From positions 248,001-312,000 of the forward strand of contig BSBM01000812.1 of the NCBI GenBank assembly GCA_027924585.1: a stretch of 64,000 bases of DNA, read 5' to 3'. Positions 1 through 10,620 of the stretch are shown piece by piece. The notes under the pieces are model-generated. The model had not been told where the DNA came from. It saw only the letters and a program-made list of their open reading frames with translations, and ran no database searches. Numbering within the stretch: the stretch's first letter is position 1; every line of letters begins with the position of its first letter. The position numbers were made by a program, and so were the translations under genes. This stretch comes from Larix kaempferi. Its lineage: Eukaryota > Streptophyta > Pinopsida > Pinales > Pinaceae.

Positions 1-993
1 ACTATGCATGCTTAAGTGTGCACTAGTATCACCATTGTGTTATCCTCAATATCTCATACATAACCATACATACATTCGTATAATATTAATACTATCAAAA
101 CATTATGATCCTAACTAATCTTATGTATGGTAATGATCATTTCACACACAGGTAATACGCGTTAATGTTCAAAGTTTCAGGGAAGACTTCTTTTACTCAT
201 GCATATTCTTATTTGACCATAGGACTCTTCTGGTTAGTCATATCATCAATCAAAGTAGGAAACATAATATGCATAAACGCTTGATTACTTCTAACTTCAA
301 GAATAATCATTATCATTCATACAAAAGTATAAGATCCTAACATAAGGTAGGATTCTAACTTGATATAGGAAAAACATACCTGGATTATCATGTTAGCTAG
401 TTAGGTCTAACATACCCGCATAAAGTCTTCTTGTTCTCTTCAATGACTTGTGCTTAGTAACCTACATAACTCATAGGTTAAGCATTGTAGAACCAAATTA
501 TACATACCTCGTAAGTAGAGCTTCTATGTGATCCATGAGTCTTTGTCTTCATGTCACCATGTTTACATGTTCTTGATCTAGAAATTGATTTGTACCTTTC
601 ATGTTAGTGGACAACATCATCCTCATACAACACCACAGTGCATTAGTACAATCATAAGTGTAATAACCCTAATCAATGAATGTCTTCTATCATTCACATG
701 CATTCATAATTTTGACTAGGGTGATGAGACAAGTCTAAGATTAATCAAGATTGTAGTAACCTTAATAATATGAAGGAAAACATATCATAAACTCAATCAT
801 GAACAAATTTCAAAACATATGTGTATCTCTTCAAGTCATACTTGTCGGGATTGCTTGTAGCCTTCTCATGTAAAGCCTCAGCCTCATCTCCCTCTGGAAC
901 TGGAACTTCTTCACTTATGCAGGTGTCCAATTCATTCTTTTCTAGGATTAACCCAATCCACTTTGATTTGTTGAAATTGGATCTCGAGCTGGA

Positions 994-1018
994 TTAGGGT
1001 TTGTTAGAGAAACCCTAA
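994..1018. repeat. Hairpin with telobox-like arms in the D leader
   Basis: Perfect 9-bp inverted repeat, TTAGGGTTT at 994-1002 and AAACCCTAA at 1010-1018, with a 7-base loop. The same arms and nearly the same loop occur in B (27624-27648) and A (32268-32292). Confidence 0.7.
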
Positions 1019-2144
1019 AAAATTCCAACTTTGAATTTCAAACTTCTGAATGGATGGAAAGATGTGGCTTGTTGAGCTGATCAAGATGGTATACTTCAAT
1101 TTTGAAAACTGCAAAATTTGATCCCTCAAAATTGCCTTTGAAACTTCCAGATTCACTAGACAAGACCCTGAACGAGGGTTTGATAAAGCCCACCCTTCTG
1201 CCTAGCCAAAAGGTTCGATCCAAAGCTCTAAACTTCAATTTTTTTGAGGAGCTTCCAGCTGTGATCACAGACTTCAAAAATTCCAACTTTTGCAGAAGCC
1301 CTAATTTTTCATTTTTCTGATCAAAATCTCGAACTAGGGTTTGATCAAGCCCGGCCTTCTGCCAAACCAAAAAATTCAATCTTAGTCTCTAACTTTTGAT
1401 TTTGATTTTGATGAGGAGCATTCAGCTATGGACTTTGATTCCGAAAATTCCAACTTTCTCCGGAGCCCTAAATTTCCGCAGCAGTGACAAGCCAAGAATG
1501 AAGGTGCTCAGAATCCAATTTTGTTTTGATAGAAATATGCACCTGATTGTTTCTGGTGCATCTATGAAATTACAAATCCACAAGGTTTGAAACTTGAACC
1601 TATGGTATCCTGATCTGTCATCTTTCCAACCACATACGTCTAACCTCAATTGGATTCTCTGAGAGGGAGTTATACCAAGTGTCACAATGTGACCCATTTA
1701 TGGGATAAAACAGGAGAGCGAACTTGTACGGTGTGCCACATGTCACAGGTTCAATTTCGGCCTCTGAAAACCATACCTGATAAAATAAAGTCCATTCCCT
1801 ACATGTCACTTTTTACGAAATTTCATTTGGAGCTTCCTATCCCAAGTTGTGACCTTTTTACCTAGGTCACCTATTTATGACTAAGATCTAGAAGAGGAAA
1901 AAACCCTAGATGGTACAGATCATAAATCACAAAGTACAACGAATCAGATGTTTTTCTTTCGACACAAGTTACATGGGGATGTCATCTTCGACATGTAATT
2001 TTTTTTGAATTTGAACCTTTACCAAAATGGATTTATAGCGAAAGTGCCACGATGACTGGTTTTTTCTATATCGAGCCCTAGCTTACGATTTGTCACAAGT
2101 GCAACAAGTCTCATAAATGCCATAGCATGCCTTCCTTCAGGATA

Positions 2145-2156
2145 GCTCTGATACCA
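2145..2156 (-). other. Primer binding site of element D
   Basis: Reads GCTCTGATACCA on the plus strand, so TGGTATCAGAGC on the minus strand. That is complementary to the 3' end of initiator methionine tRNA, the usual primer of plant copia and many gypsy elements. It lies directly beside the LTR start TGCTA at 2157. Confidence 0.85.
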
Positions 2157-2504
2157 TGCTATTTTTTCATCATTTAATTCAATATATCTAGGATCTTAAC
2201 TGAAAGAGAAACATGTACATCATATCAAGCATAAGAGACAAGAGACAAGAGACACAAAACATTTCACTGGGAAAACCAAGAAGGTGAAAAACCCCGCAAC
2301 TTCCTCAGAAATAGAATAAGCATCAATACAAGGATCACCATGATCAAACCCAAGAGATAGATATCTTCAGTAGCATGCTGCTCATCCACTTGTACACACT
2401 CCTCCTCTCTCTCACTAATGCGAAGTGAGTGAATAAGAGAATGTGTAAAATGAGAGAGACAGTAGGCCCCTTGTACACCCAACTCCTCTCCACCTTGTGA
2501 TTAC
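2157..2504 (-). mobile_element. Partial 5' LTR of element D
   Basis: Begins with TG beside the primer binding site. It resembles the A LTR in order of motifs: a run with GAGACAC, then CTGGGAAA, then a purine-rich stretch and CTTCCTCA. A short GACAAGA tandem lies near 2230-2255. About 350 bp remain, against 604 bp in A, and no LTR end is visible. The sequence passes directly into integrase-coding sequence of element F near 2505. The TATA motif seen in the A and B LTRs is not found here. Confidence 0.6.
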
Positions 2505-3381
2505 AGCAGGCCCCTTCACGAAGTGGGGGATTGATTTCATGAATTGTAATCCAGCTTCTACTGAAGGTCATCATCACATCATTGTTGCTGTCAACTACTT
2601 CACAAAGTGGGTCTAGCCAATGCCTACTGCCAAAGCAAATGGAGAAACGGCTACTTACTTTGTATTTAACCATATCATTGCTAGGTTTGGAATACCCAAG
2701 GAGATCGTTACAGAATACAGTCGAAACTTTCATAACAACATGATGACCAACTTATACACTATGTTAGATTTTTGGCAGGAACGTTTGTCTTCATTTTATC
2801 CACAAGCGAATGGTCAAGTCGAAGCGGTTAACAAAAATTTGAAAACCATTCTTCAAAGGACCGTCAATTCCAGTCGATCCAACTAGCACATCATGTTGTA
2901 TCCATCTCATTGGGCATACCGGTCTAATGTTAAGACTACTACCGGGTTCTCTCCTTTTCAACTTGTTCATGGAGTAGAAGTATTTATTCCAGTTGAATGT
3001 GAAATTCCTTCATTAAAGTTGGCTATCCAACTACTACCCGATACTTCAGTTCTAGAAGAACGTTTGCTGCACTTAGAACATCTTGATGAGTAGTGCCGCG
3101 ATGTGCTCACAACAAACAAGGTTCATAAGAATCGAGTCAAGAGTCAGTACGATAAGTCTATTAAACCTAGGGTTTTTCTCAAAGGAGACCTTGTCCTGCT
3201 TTACGACCAGGACAAGGATGCCTTGGGGGTAGGAAAGTTCAAGTCTATGTGGCTCGGTCCTTACATAGTTTCTAAGGTTTTGAAGAAGGGTGCTTACGAG
3301 CTCACAAATTATGAGGTTAATAAGTTGCCAAAGCCTAGAAATGGGCTCTACATGAAAAAAGTATTATGCTTAGGCCTCTAG
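2505..3381 (+). pseudogene. Integrase remnant of element F
   Basis: Starts with the integrase-core motif KWGIDF (about 2518). It continues through VNYFTKW, FNHIIARFGIPKEIVTE, the catalytic-E region YPQANGQVEAVNK (about 2800-2840) and the C-terminal part with FSPFQLVHGVE and KFKSMWLGPYIVSKV. In-frame stops break it after FTKW, after the NSSRSN stretch and after HLDE, giving three open pieces at 2620-2886, 2893-3093 and 3103-3381. The zinc-finger part and everything upstream are absent. In life it would insert element cDNA into the chromosome; this copy cannot be active. Confidence 0.85.
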
Positions 3382-3476
3382 GCTTTTTCATGTATTATAG
3401 TTGTACATTTGTTGTAGAGTTAACTTTGTTTGTGGTTATTGTCATGTCTTATGTGCCTATTGGTTTCTATTTTCAG

Positions 3477-3902
3477 ATGTCAACTGAATACTTTACAGGA
3501 TTTGCTGACGGCGCTAGTCACCACACCTATCAGTTGGTTGCGGCAGCTTGGGTTATTTACTCACCGGCTAACCAAATGGTATCTTCGAGAGGGGCTTTCT
3601 TGGGTCCCACAAGGAATAATGTAGCTGAATACAACACGGTCATTGAGTTACTCCGAGATGCCCTTCATCATGGCATTTCACATCTATAGGTAAGACTCGA
3701 CTTGTAGTTGTTTGTGTTTCAGTTAATGGGTGAATATCAAGTTAGAGATCATGTTTTGTTGCATCAGTTCTTGTGAGTTAAGTTGCTTGAGAGACAATTT
3801 GATTATATTACATATCATCATATTCCAAGGAATTTAAATGCTTTAGATAATTCATATGCAAATTATGTTTTAGACTGGCATCTACGTCACACACAATCAT
3901 AA
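3477..3902 (+). pseudogene. Extra RNase H domain downstream of integrase (element F)
   Basis: One frame runs from ATG 3477 to TAA 3900-3902 with three internal stops (3688, 3703, 3775). The N-terminal half has FADGAS with the first catalytic Asp, AAAWVIYSP and NNVAEYNTVIELL with the catalytic Glu. The C-terminal half has GEYQVRD, ITYHHIPRNLNALDNSYANYV and a terminal tryptophan stretch. This pattern is typical of the second, archaeal-type RNase H of Tat-lineage gypsy elements. TTTTCAG lies directly before the ATG and looks like a splice acceptor. The domain sits about 95 bp after the integrase stop. Confidence 0.75.
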
Positions 3903-4067
3903 TAAACCATTCACACGTAAAGATAATACACACATGTAAATAAAGCCGATACTGTATATAAGTTGTATCAAAAAATATATATGAGTTTGGATCCACAAGT
4001 CTGTCATAATGTCATATCCATATACAAAATGGGCTCAACGGCCTAAAAAATATACATATGTCCTCCT

Positions 4068-5309
4068 CTATGGAGAAGGAGGGGCCTCTTTCATCTCTAC
4101 CACGGACTCTCTATAACAGATGACTAGTCTAGCTACTTTCCTAAGTAGCCGAATCCACGTTGGTGTTACACCCACAACGTCCTCTTGCATGGATAGCGGC
4201 ATCCGCTCGATCTTGTAAGTAGGGATCTCATGAGTCAATCGAATCATCTTTCACTCTATGCTCATCAGCATGGCATTGGCTTCCCCTACATTGGCTAGTC
4301 ACACAAAGGTACGAGGGTGTCCATCAAGGTGCACAGGTCCCACATTTGCACAAGACAAATTTTTTAATACTCCAAACTCATCAAAAACTTATATACTTAT
4401 AAAATGAAAAAATGAAATAATTTTTTCAAAAAAGAAACTTTTCTTACCCATCTCTCGCCGGGAAGATCCTAGAGGAAGAGCCAGCTCAGGGTCATTGCGG
4501 AATTCCATCCCCGCATAAGTAAACTGCTCCAGTGTCGGCACCTTCTGATCCCACCATGCCCAATAATATGCATCACCATAGGAGATATTTCTCTCACCAC
4601 CACCTTGGTGTTTGAATATATCTCCCCAACGAGTCAGGAGTGGATCACAAGGATTGAGTGGGGAAAGGCCATCCCTGGACTCAAAGCAGGAACCTTCTCA
4701 AAGAGGAAGGTGCAGAGAATACTACTGTAACCAAAGTTCTTCCTCCTATTGGTTTTACACTCCGTAAGGTGAAGTTTCATGTTCACCAACAAGCTAGAAC
4801 ACCAATCATAGATAATCCCACACAAAAAATCTATGCCCACTTGCATATAGTTCCGTGATGCAAAGTGTTGCGTTTCACTTTCCCCTATCCGGTTTAGAAC
4901 ACTTAAGATAACTTTTAGCGGAAAGCTAGCAACAATCGCTATAGAAATCTTACTACCACTCTTTTCAGTACCCGGCAGACAGTAGGCATTGATATAATCT
5001 TGTATGGAGAGGGTACCCACACCTCGTGATGTGCCTTTGAGGTTCAGCATCTCCCCTCTTCAGGAGAGGTCGGTGATAAAATATATGTTGTCGATAGAGC
5101 TCAAAGATATCCCCTTGGAGATTGAAGACTCCTTGATTGGCATCCCAGTATTGCACCATCATTTTGAGCAATTGTGTTTGTGCTCTCATATTTATAGTTC
5201 AGTAGAACTTAAATAATCCACATCTTCTCAACGCATGAAGCGTCAATGGTTCCCCCATGGCTTTCCGATCCATATAATCATGCTCTCTTTCACGCCAAAT
5301 CAAAACCAT
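4068..5309 (-). pseudogene. Antisense ORF of element F, plant-mobile-domain-like
   Basis: A decayed reading frame runs opposite to the element. From ATG 5309 it reads into LTLHALRRCGLFKFY, then MRAQTQLLKMMVQYWDA and FNLQGDIFEL. A frameshift near 5095 leads to IYFITDLS and, after a stop, to the open stretch 5050-4634. Another shift near 4650 leads to PLLTRWGDIFKHQGGG and YYWAWWDQKVPTLEQF. A possible GTAAG donor lies near 4450. A last coding stretch, with HLDGHPRTFVRLANVGEA-like residues, reaches the stop at 4068. The layout resembles plant mobile domain proteins, which occur as antisense extra ORFs in Tat elements. The family call is from memory of the motif style. Two frameshifts and several stops make it non-functional. 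Confidence 0.6.
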
Positions 5310-5366
5310 CCTGCAATTGGTAAACCATTTCATTGGTTATTTTTTATTTTTTTCCATTTTCTTTGC

Positions 5367-5405
5367 GGTGTGCACGATTGTCCCTATTAAACAGTAGTGC
5401 ACACC
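5367..5405. repeat. Short hairpin
   Basis: Perfect 9-bp arms GGTGTGCAC (5367-5375) and GTGCACACC (5397-5405) around a 21-base loop. No function can be assigned. Confidence 0.6.
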
Positions 5406-6243
5406 CACGAGTCCCATTGAGACACACATGTGCATTTTCCTTGTATGCGCTAGTCTTCAGTAAAGGAACCCGCGGGTACGCAAAGTAAAAATTAAAATCC
5501 CAATAAAAAATTAAATTAACCCTTAAAAACCTACAAATTTGTATTGAAATGGAAGAGGGGTAGGATATTACTTACTTGGAAGAGACGAAAGACAATTTGG
5601 TAGCTTCAAATGATCGTAGTAAGCAATGGAAGTAGAGTTTGGTTCTCCAATCTTTGCCCCAACAATTGTAAATGGTGAGTTTTGATATGTTTTAAAACTA
5701 TTTATAGAAAAGTCAATTTAAATTTTACCTACTTTTCATTTTTTGAACATAGTTTCAAAATTATTTTAACATTTTATTTAATTCACTAATACACTTTTGA
5801 GTTTTTGGTTGATTAGGTAAAGTGCGTATGTCAGAATTTCACTATATTTCATGAATTCGATCTATTCAAGTCATGGAACTTGTGTCCTTGAAGCTTATAA
5901 AGTATTTTTTAAGCCCATGTTAGACTTTTTCAAAATAAACAAGCTCGTTGAGTATAGTTGTCTTTTCAAACTTGTTAAAGGATTTGAAATGACATCCACT
6001 TAGTTATAAGTTTACCCCTTTTCCGGACCTTTGTGGATCATTTACAAAAAAGGTATACTCTAGTCATACATGTCTAGAAGAGTTCTTCGCTCATTGTTTT
6101 ATACTTTTTCAGGTGAGAAGACTAACCATACGAAAAAGGACCTTTAGGAGTCTTCTTTAGGGTTTTCAGACTCTCAAAATATGAAAACACCAATGAGCAT
6201 TCACCTACTCAAGCTCGATGTCAAATCCACGAGAGGGTATATA

Positions 6244-6440
6244 GAGTTATTGTTTAATTTTTTCAAGCTCTTCAAACAAGAAAACACTGGCAAGCACATA
6301 CCAACTAGGTGTATGGAGTTATTGTTTAAATTTTTCAAACTCCCCAAAAAAGAAAACACTGACGAGCATAAACCGATCCAAGCTCAATATTAAAATCCAT
6401 GGATTAGTGTTATAGAGTATTCATCTATCTCTTCTTCAAA
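6244..6440. repeat. Imperfect direct repeat, about 72-bp unit
   Basis: The unit starting GAGTTATTGTTTAA at 6244 recurs at 6316 with few changes, including the AAGAAAACACTG part. A much weaker third copy follows near 6395-6460. Confidence 0.6.
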
Positions 6441-8951
6441 CTCTATAAAAAATGAAGAAGGTCCTAAGTCTTCCTCCCATGGGATCATTAAACATTTTAC
6501 ATGGTTGGAGTTATATCAAGCAATCTTCTCCCTCTTTCTTCAAGCTTGCTTCGAAAATGAAGAGAGACTATTGAGTTTTCTTTCTTGGACTCATTAAAAC
6601 AACCATAAGGATATTCTTTGATAAAAAGGGAAAGGGAAGGGTATTAAACATCTTTTCAGTTTAAAGGCACCAAGTCAGTCATGTCCTTGAACAAAGAACC
6701 TCTTGAGTCTATCATTCAGTTGGGTTTCAGTTTTTGACCGTAGGATGAACCTGATCTCAGAGTTTGTACTCCTCTGATTGGTTACTCTTCCAATCATATG
6801 GAGAATCTGCTAATGTCTCTTACATTATAGGTTTATATCACATTCCCTTCATGTTAAAATCTTCCTAAGTCACTCTTATGTCGTGCTCACTTCTCAAGGA
6901 TACAACTTGTGTTGACCATACTGCGGTTACCTTGAATTCAAGTGTCGGCCATCCCTGGTGTCAGTTGTTTCATCTTGTATCAGTCCTACTCTAAATCAAC
7001 TCAATCTTGTGATTTTTCCTTGTGTTGGATGATGGAGGATGCATTAAGGCCTCCCTTCCAGCGAACTTCTTCCCATAGACCTCAGATCATCATGCTATGG
7101 GAATGAAGTTTAGAGTTTCGGATAATACCTTGGGGATTGCAGTCATTAGTGGAAATTACCCTCATTATTGAATAGTGGGAATACATCAATGTATCCTATT
7201 CGATGGATTCTTCAAGTGTTTGACTTCAAGTCCACTTATTCACACTTGCTAGAATGTACTAGGTACCTTGGGCTCCATTTACATTATTGGTGGATGCCCT
7301 CGCGTTTGTTAACGGTATACATCAATGACCGGTAATCAAACGGTACCCCCCATGTTTGACTCCAACTCATTTATTCCCATGGTTAGGGTTCGTACCTTGG
7401 GATGTTTTGGATGAATACCATGGGACTACAATAACATCACTACATTTACGTTATTACCCAAGTTGCGCAAGACTAATCCACGCCCATTTTTGGCTCTTAA
7501 TGAGACATAGATCCAGCTTGTTTTTATGGCTATGAACTCCTATTTTGACATGGATCCATGTTTGTATTTCAGTGGCCATGCTATATAAATCTCCCAGTTA
7601 TTTATTGGAGATTATGTTCTCTCATACTGAACATCTACTTGACGTCAAGATTGTAATTGCTTGCTGACCTCTCTTGTTGTTTTCAGGTATTTTTGTTACT
7701 TTGTTCTGTGGTTTCCTTGCTCCTCCTTTGACTTGGATTTTAATGTATTTCGGTCATTGTTTCCCTTTGACCTCACACATTAGGGGGCATATATTATAGT
7801 TCAAATCAGCACTTCTTCGTCTGTGATCACATTGCCCCGTCGATCACACAAAAGGACACTATGGATGGAAGAGCTAGATTAAACTTAGATGATTTAATAC
7901 TGAAATCCCACATCTTCAGTTTACAACTATATTTTTTCTGTATATTTCATTTGAAAAGTGTGACTCTAATAACTAGACTCTTGCACATCATGTGCGGGTT
8001 CAAGTATTAACAACTCGTGCACATCACTTAAAAGGAGTATGCGCGATTTTTTAAGAGCACTAGCTATGCACCATGCACAGGTTGGCTAGTATCATACCCA
8101 TGCACATCTTAAGATGGAATTGAAAAATATATTAAAGAATACAATTGGGATTAGTTGAGTTTGGCATTATAACTCCCCCAACTACCTCACGAATATAAAT
8201 TCCTACCTTGGTCATAAATAAAAGAGGAATCCATGAGAAAGGGGCCAATAGAGAAGAGAGATATTGTTATGCTGAAGGAATTTCTAGTTAAGAGAGGAGC
8301 AGGAGCCCAGAACTTGGTTGCAGAAGTGCTTGGAACAAGATCAGGTATATCAATTGTATTTTGTTGCATTTCATTGACAATAAAGATCAAGATATTCTTC
8401 CCGTCCCAATTAAATGTCAATTTTAATGGATGTTTGATTATAATTAATGTTATAGTCTTGTCAATATCATTATATGTTTATAGTCAAATCGTTTTGAGGA
8501 AGGTTTGTTGGATTTGCAAGTATATTGCTGTCAAGATCATGAGAAAGATAGGACCAGCCGCCATAAATAAGGTACTCTTTCTCAAACCCTAATCTCATTT
8601 GTTTACAATAATTAGTGTGAAACCCTAATATATCTATCTATCAGCCCCATGTACATTGATAGCATTGATCCCCTGCTATAGGGTATAATCCTTAACAACA
8701 TCCAGGGGAGAAAACCTTTGCCAATAATGTAGTGATGCAGACAGAGGGATAATTGTAGAGAGGAAACAAGGAGTAACGCAAGGATAATCATAAGCTTACA
8801 GGAGCATCCCTTTTCCATTGATTTCAAAGGGGGAGAATTTTTGTAGGGGGAGAAGTTGCATTAAATGGGAGAACTGCGTAGAGACAGAATTGCAAACAAA
8901 GGGACTATATACAAGTTTGTTGCAGAATTGTCTAAAGGTTGCCATCAATGT

Positions 8952-8960
8952 AAAAGGGGG
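8952..8960 (+). other. Polypurine tract before LTR
   Basis: AAAAGGGGG followed by AAAT and then TGTTGGA. This is the usual plus-strand priming site and LTR start of many plant copia elements. Confidence 0.65.
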
Positions 8961-8964
8961 AAAT

Positions 8965-10620
8965 TGTTGGAAATATTGTTGTCGTTGATTTCAAAGGAAA
9001 GGATATATTGTTTCCATTAATTTCAAATATAGGACAAGACTACAGATAGAGTTTGCAAGATGAAGATTGTTGGAAATTTTTTTTTTGGATTCCCAGTTTG
9101 GATATCCTATATTTGAAGGCATTTTTACTCTAGATACCTAGCTCAAATTGGAATATAGGTTACATGGTTGGAAATATTATTCTAATACCTTTGAAATAGT
9201 ATATGTAACTCCCTCTAACACCATAGGAATGAGGAGATATGAAAGAATATGTAAAGTCAAGCGAGCTAGAATGTTAGGTCGGCCCTGCCAGGATATTGAG
9301 CAATGTTATGTTAGCCCAAAAAGTTATTTTTCAAGAGTATTAATAGAAGGAGGCACTCCTCATTTATTGATTCAATTATCCAATTATGGAGCTTTGAAAA
9401 AAGTACACATTTGTGGAAGAGGAAGGTCTTCTAAGGTTTGAAGATGGATTTGAAGATGTTTTCTCGATTTTGAAGATATTCTTAATGAAATTCTCTTGAA
9501 GGATTTTCTTAGGGTTTCTATAGCGGTCAAAGGAAGAAGAAATACCTTGTGCAAAAGTTGTAAATTTTTTTGAATATGCGAAAAATCTATTGATGTTATC
9601 GAAGTTACGCAGAATTTGCAAATGTTTTTGAAGCTGCATAGAAGTTGCAAATGTTTTTGAAGCTATGTAGAAGTTGTAGATGTTTTTAAAGCTATGCAGA
9701 AGTTGCATATGTTTTCTTGCAAAAGTTGAAATAGCACAGAAGCTGAAGATTGCACATAAGTTGAAGCAATGTATAAATTGAATACTATTGAAATTGCACA
9801 GAAGTTGAACCGACACAGAAGTTGAAAGTTGTGCAGTAGTGAGGATTTTCTTACACAAAGCGGAGTGTGATTGATAAGAGTTCGATCGATAAGTTGTGAC
9901 GCAATACACCATTGAAAAATACAAGGTTGTTTTACATTGTTTAGGAATGTAAATGGGTGAACAAGAGTTAGAGTTTCTTTGTGCAGTACAGTGCAGAAAA
10001 GTACACAGAAGTTAAATTTTCTTTGCATCCCAAGAAGGTACATTAGTGTACATAATTTAGAATTGTTTCGTATTGCAAAAATAAAATTAGTGAACACGAG
10101 TCAGATTTGTTTTGCGAAGTCCCGTAAGAAACATGCAAGCTATTGTAGAAGAAATACTTAAATTAAAGTATTTAATCCAGTGACAGATACATAGGACGTG
10201 TCACTGGAACTAAAGGAAGTTACATGAAGTGCATGGGTTATGGTTTTACAGGGACTCAAGAAGGTCACTATATCTAAAGGACAACATATACACAAAAAGT
10301 AGGTAGGTGCCTACACAATATCTATGGAGTTGGTGCTCATCCAAGGGGATTGGTGTCTCCATCAAGTTGGTGCTTGCAAACCTTGTAACAGCACGTTGGT
10401 GTCCATGATTATTGCAATAGTAGGTTGGTTCCTAATCAAGATTCATAAAGATAAAAAAACATTCTGGTTTTCTCCCATTTGGGTTTCCACATTACATATT
10501 GTGTTCTATGGTTTGAGGCTACTTGTGTTTACTAATATGAACTAATTGATAATATTTAAAGAAAGAAAAAGTGCATTATATTGATGCATCCCCCCTCTTA
10601 GTATAACTATAAATCCAACA
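8965..10620 (+). mobile_element. Long copia-type LTR (plus strand)
   Basis: Runs from TGTTGGAAAT at 8965 to AAATCCAACA at 10620, with inverted terminal bases TGTTGGA/TCCAACA and length 1656 bp. It is preceded by a polypurine tract, so it is the 3' LTR of an element whose body is lost or unrecognised. Its end has the text usual for copia U5, including TTTGGGTTTCCAC and GTGTTCTATGG near 10485-10515. A second TGTTGGAAAT at 9066 is an alternative start, giving 1555 bp. No primer binding site follows 10620. No second copy exists in the window, so the ends and solo or 3' status rest on motifs alone. Confidence 0.6.
9545..9840. repeat. Degenerate short repeats inside the copia LTR
   Basis: A run of variants of GCAGAAGTTGCAAATG and TTTTTGAAGCT with irregular spacing of about 20-35 bp. 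Open frames on the minus strand here (LLHSFKNI-like repeats) are by-products of the repeat. Confidence 0.6.

Larger units (their letters stand above)
1..2156 (-). mobile_element. 5' leader of copia-type element D, cut by window edge
   Basis: Non-coding leader of an LTR retrotransposon on the minus strand. It aligns by eye along its length with the leaders of elements B (about 26900-28784) and A (about 31400-36260 without insertion C). It ends in a primer binding site, followed by an LTR at higher coordinates. Short open frames here have no recognisable domain, and the homologous stretches in A and B do not keep them. Unlike A and B, D has only one copy of the roughly 181-bp unit near 1620-1770, so D shows the older arrangement. 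The pol part would lie to the left of the window. Confidence 0.75.
2505..5309 (+). mobile_element. Ty3/gypsy Tat-like element F, 3' part only
   Basis: Fragment of a plus-strand gypsy element. It holds integrase (2505-3381), an extra RNase H (3477-3902) and an antisense ORF (4068-5309). Gag, protease and RT are missing, because the sequence starts inside integrase where it meets the D LTR. An extra archaeal-type RNase H and antisense ORFs between pol and the 3' LTR are both known from the Tat lineage of plant Ty3/gypsy elements. That is the basis for the lineage call. The 3' LTR could not be placed. Confidence 0.7.
5310..8964. other. Unassigned stretch, possible 3' region of element F
   Basis: No convincing gene. 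Near 7784-7795 the sequence TTAGGGGGCATA could be a polypurine tract in plus orientation, which would suit element F, but no LTR pair supports it. About 8820-8964 has several GGGGGAGAA-type purine runs and ends in the tract before the LTR at 8965, so it is likely the 3' untranslated end of that copia element. A 119-codon frame at 8233-8592 has no domain I recognise. Confidence 0.4.

Noticed and set aside
1038-1379. 113-codon minus frame and overlapping plus frames in the D leader
   Set aside because: Not kept in the homologous leaders of A and B, no domain.
8233-8592. 119-codon plus frame starting MRKGPIEKRDIVMLKEFLVK
   Set aside because: The first 40 residues look protein-like and end at an AG/GTATAT donor-like site, but I know no family and the rest is hydrophobic AT-rich translation. 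Not enough to call a gene.
8612-8827. 71-codon minus frame with a signal-peptide-like start
   Set aside because: Hydrophobic stretch from AT-rich DNA in the 3' region of a copia element, no support.
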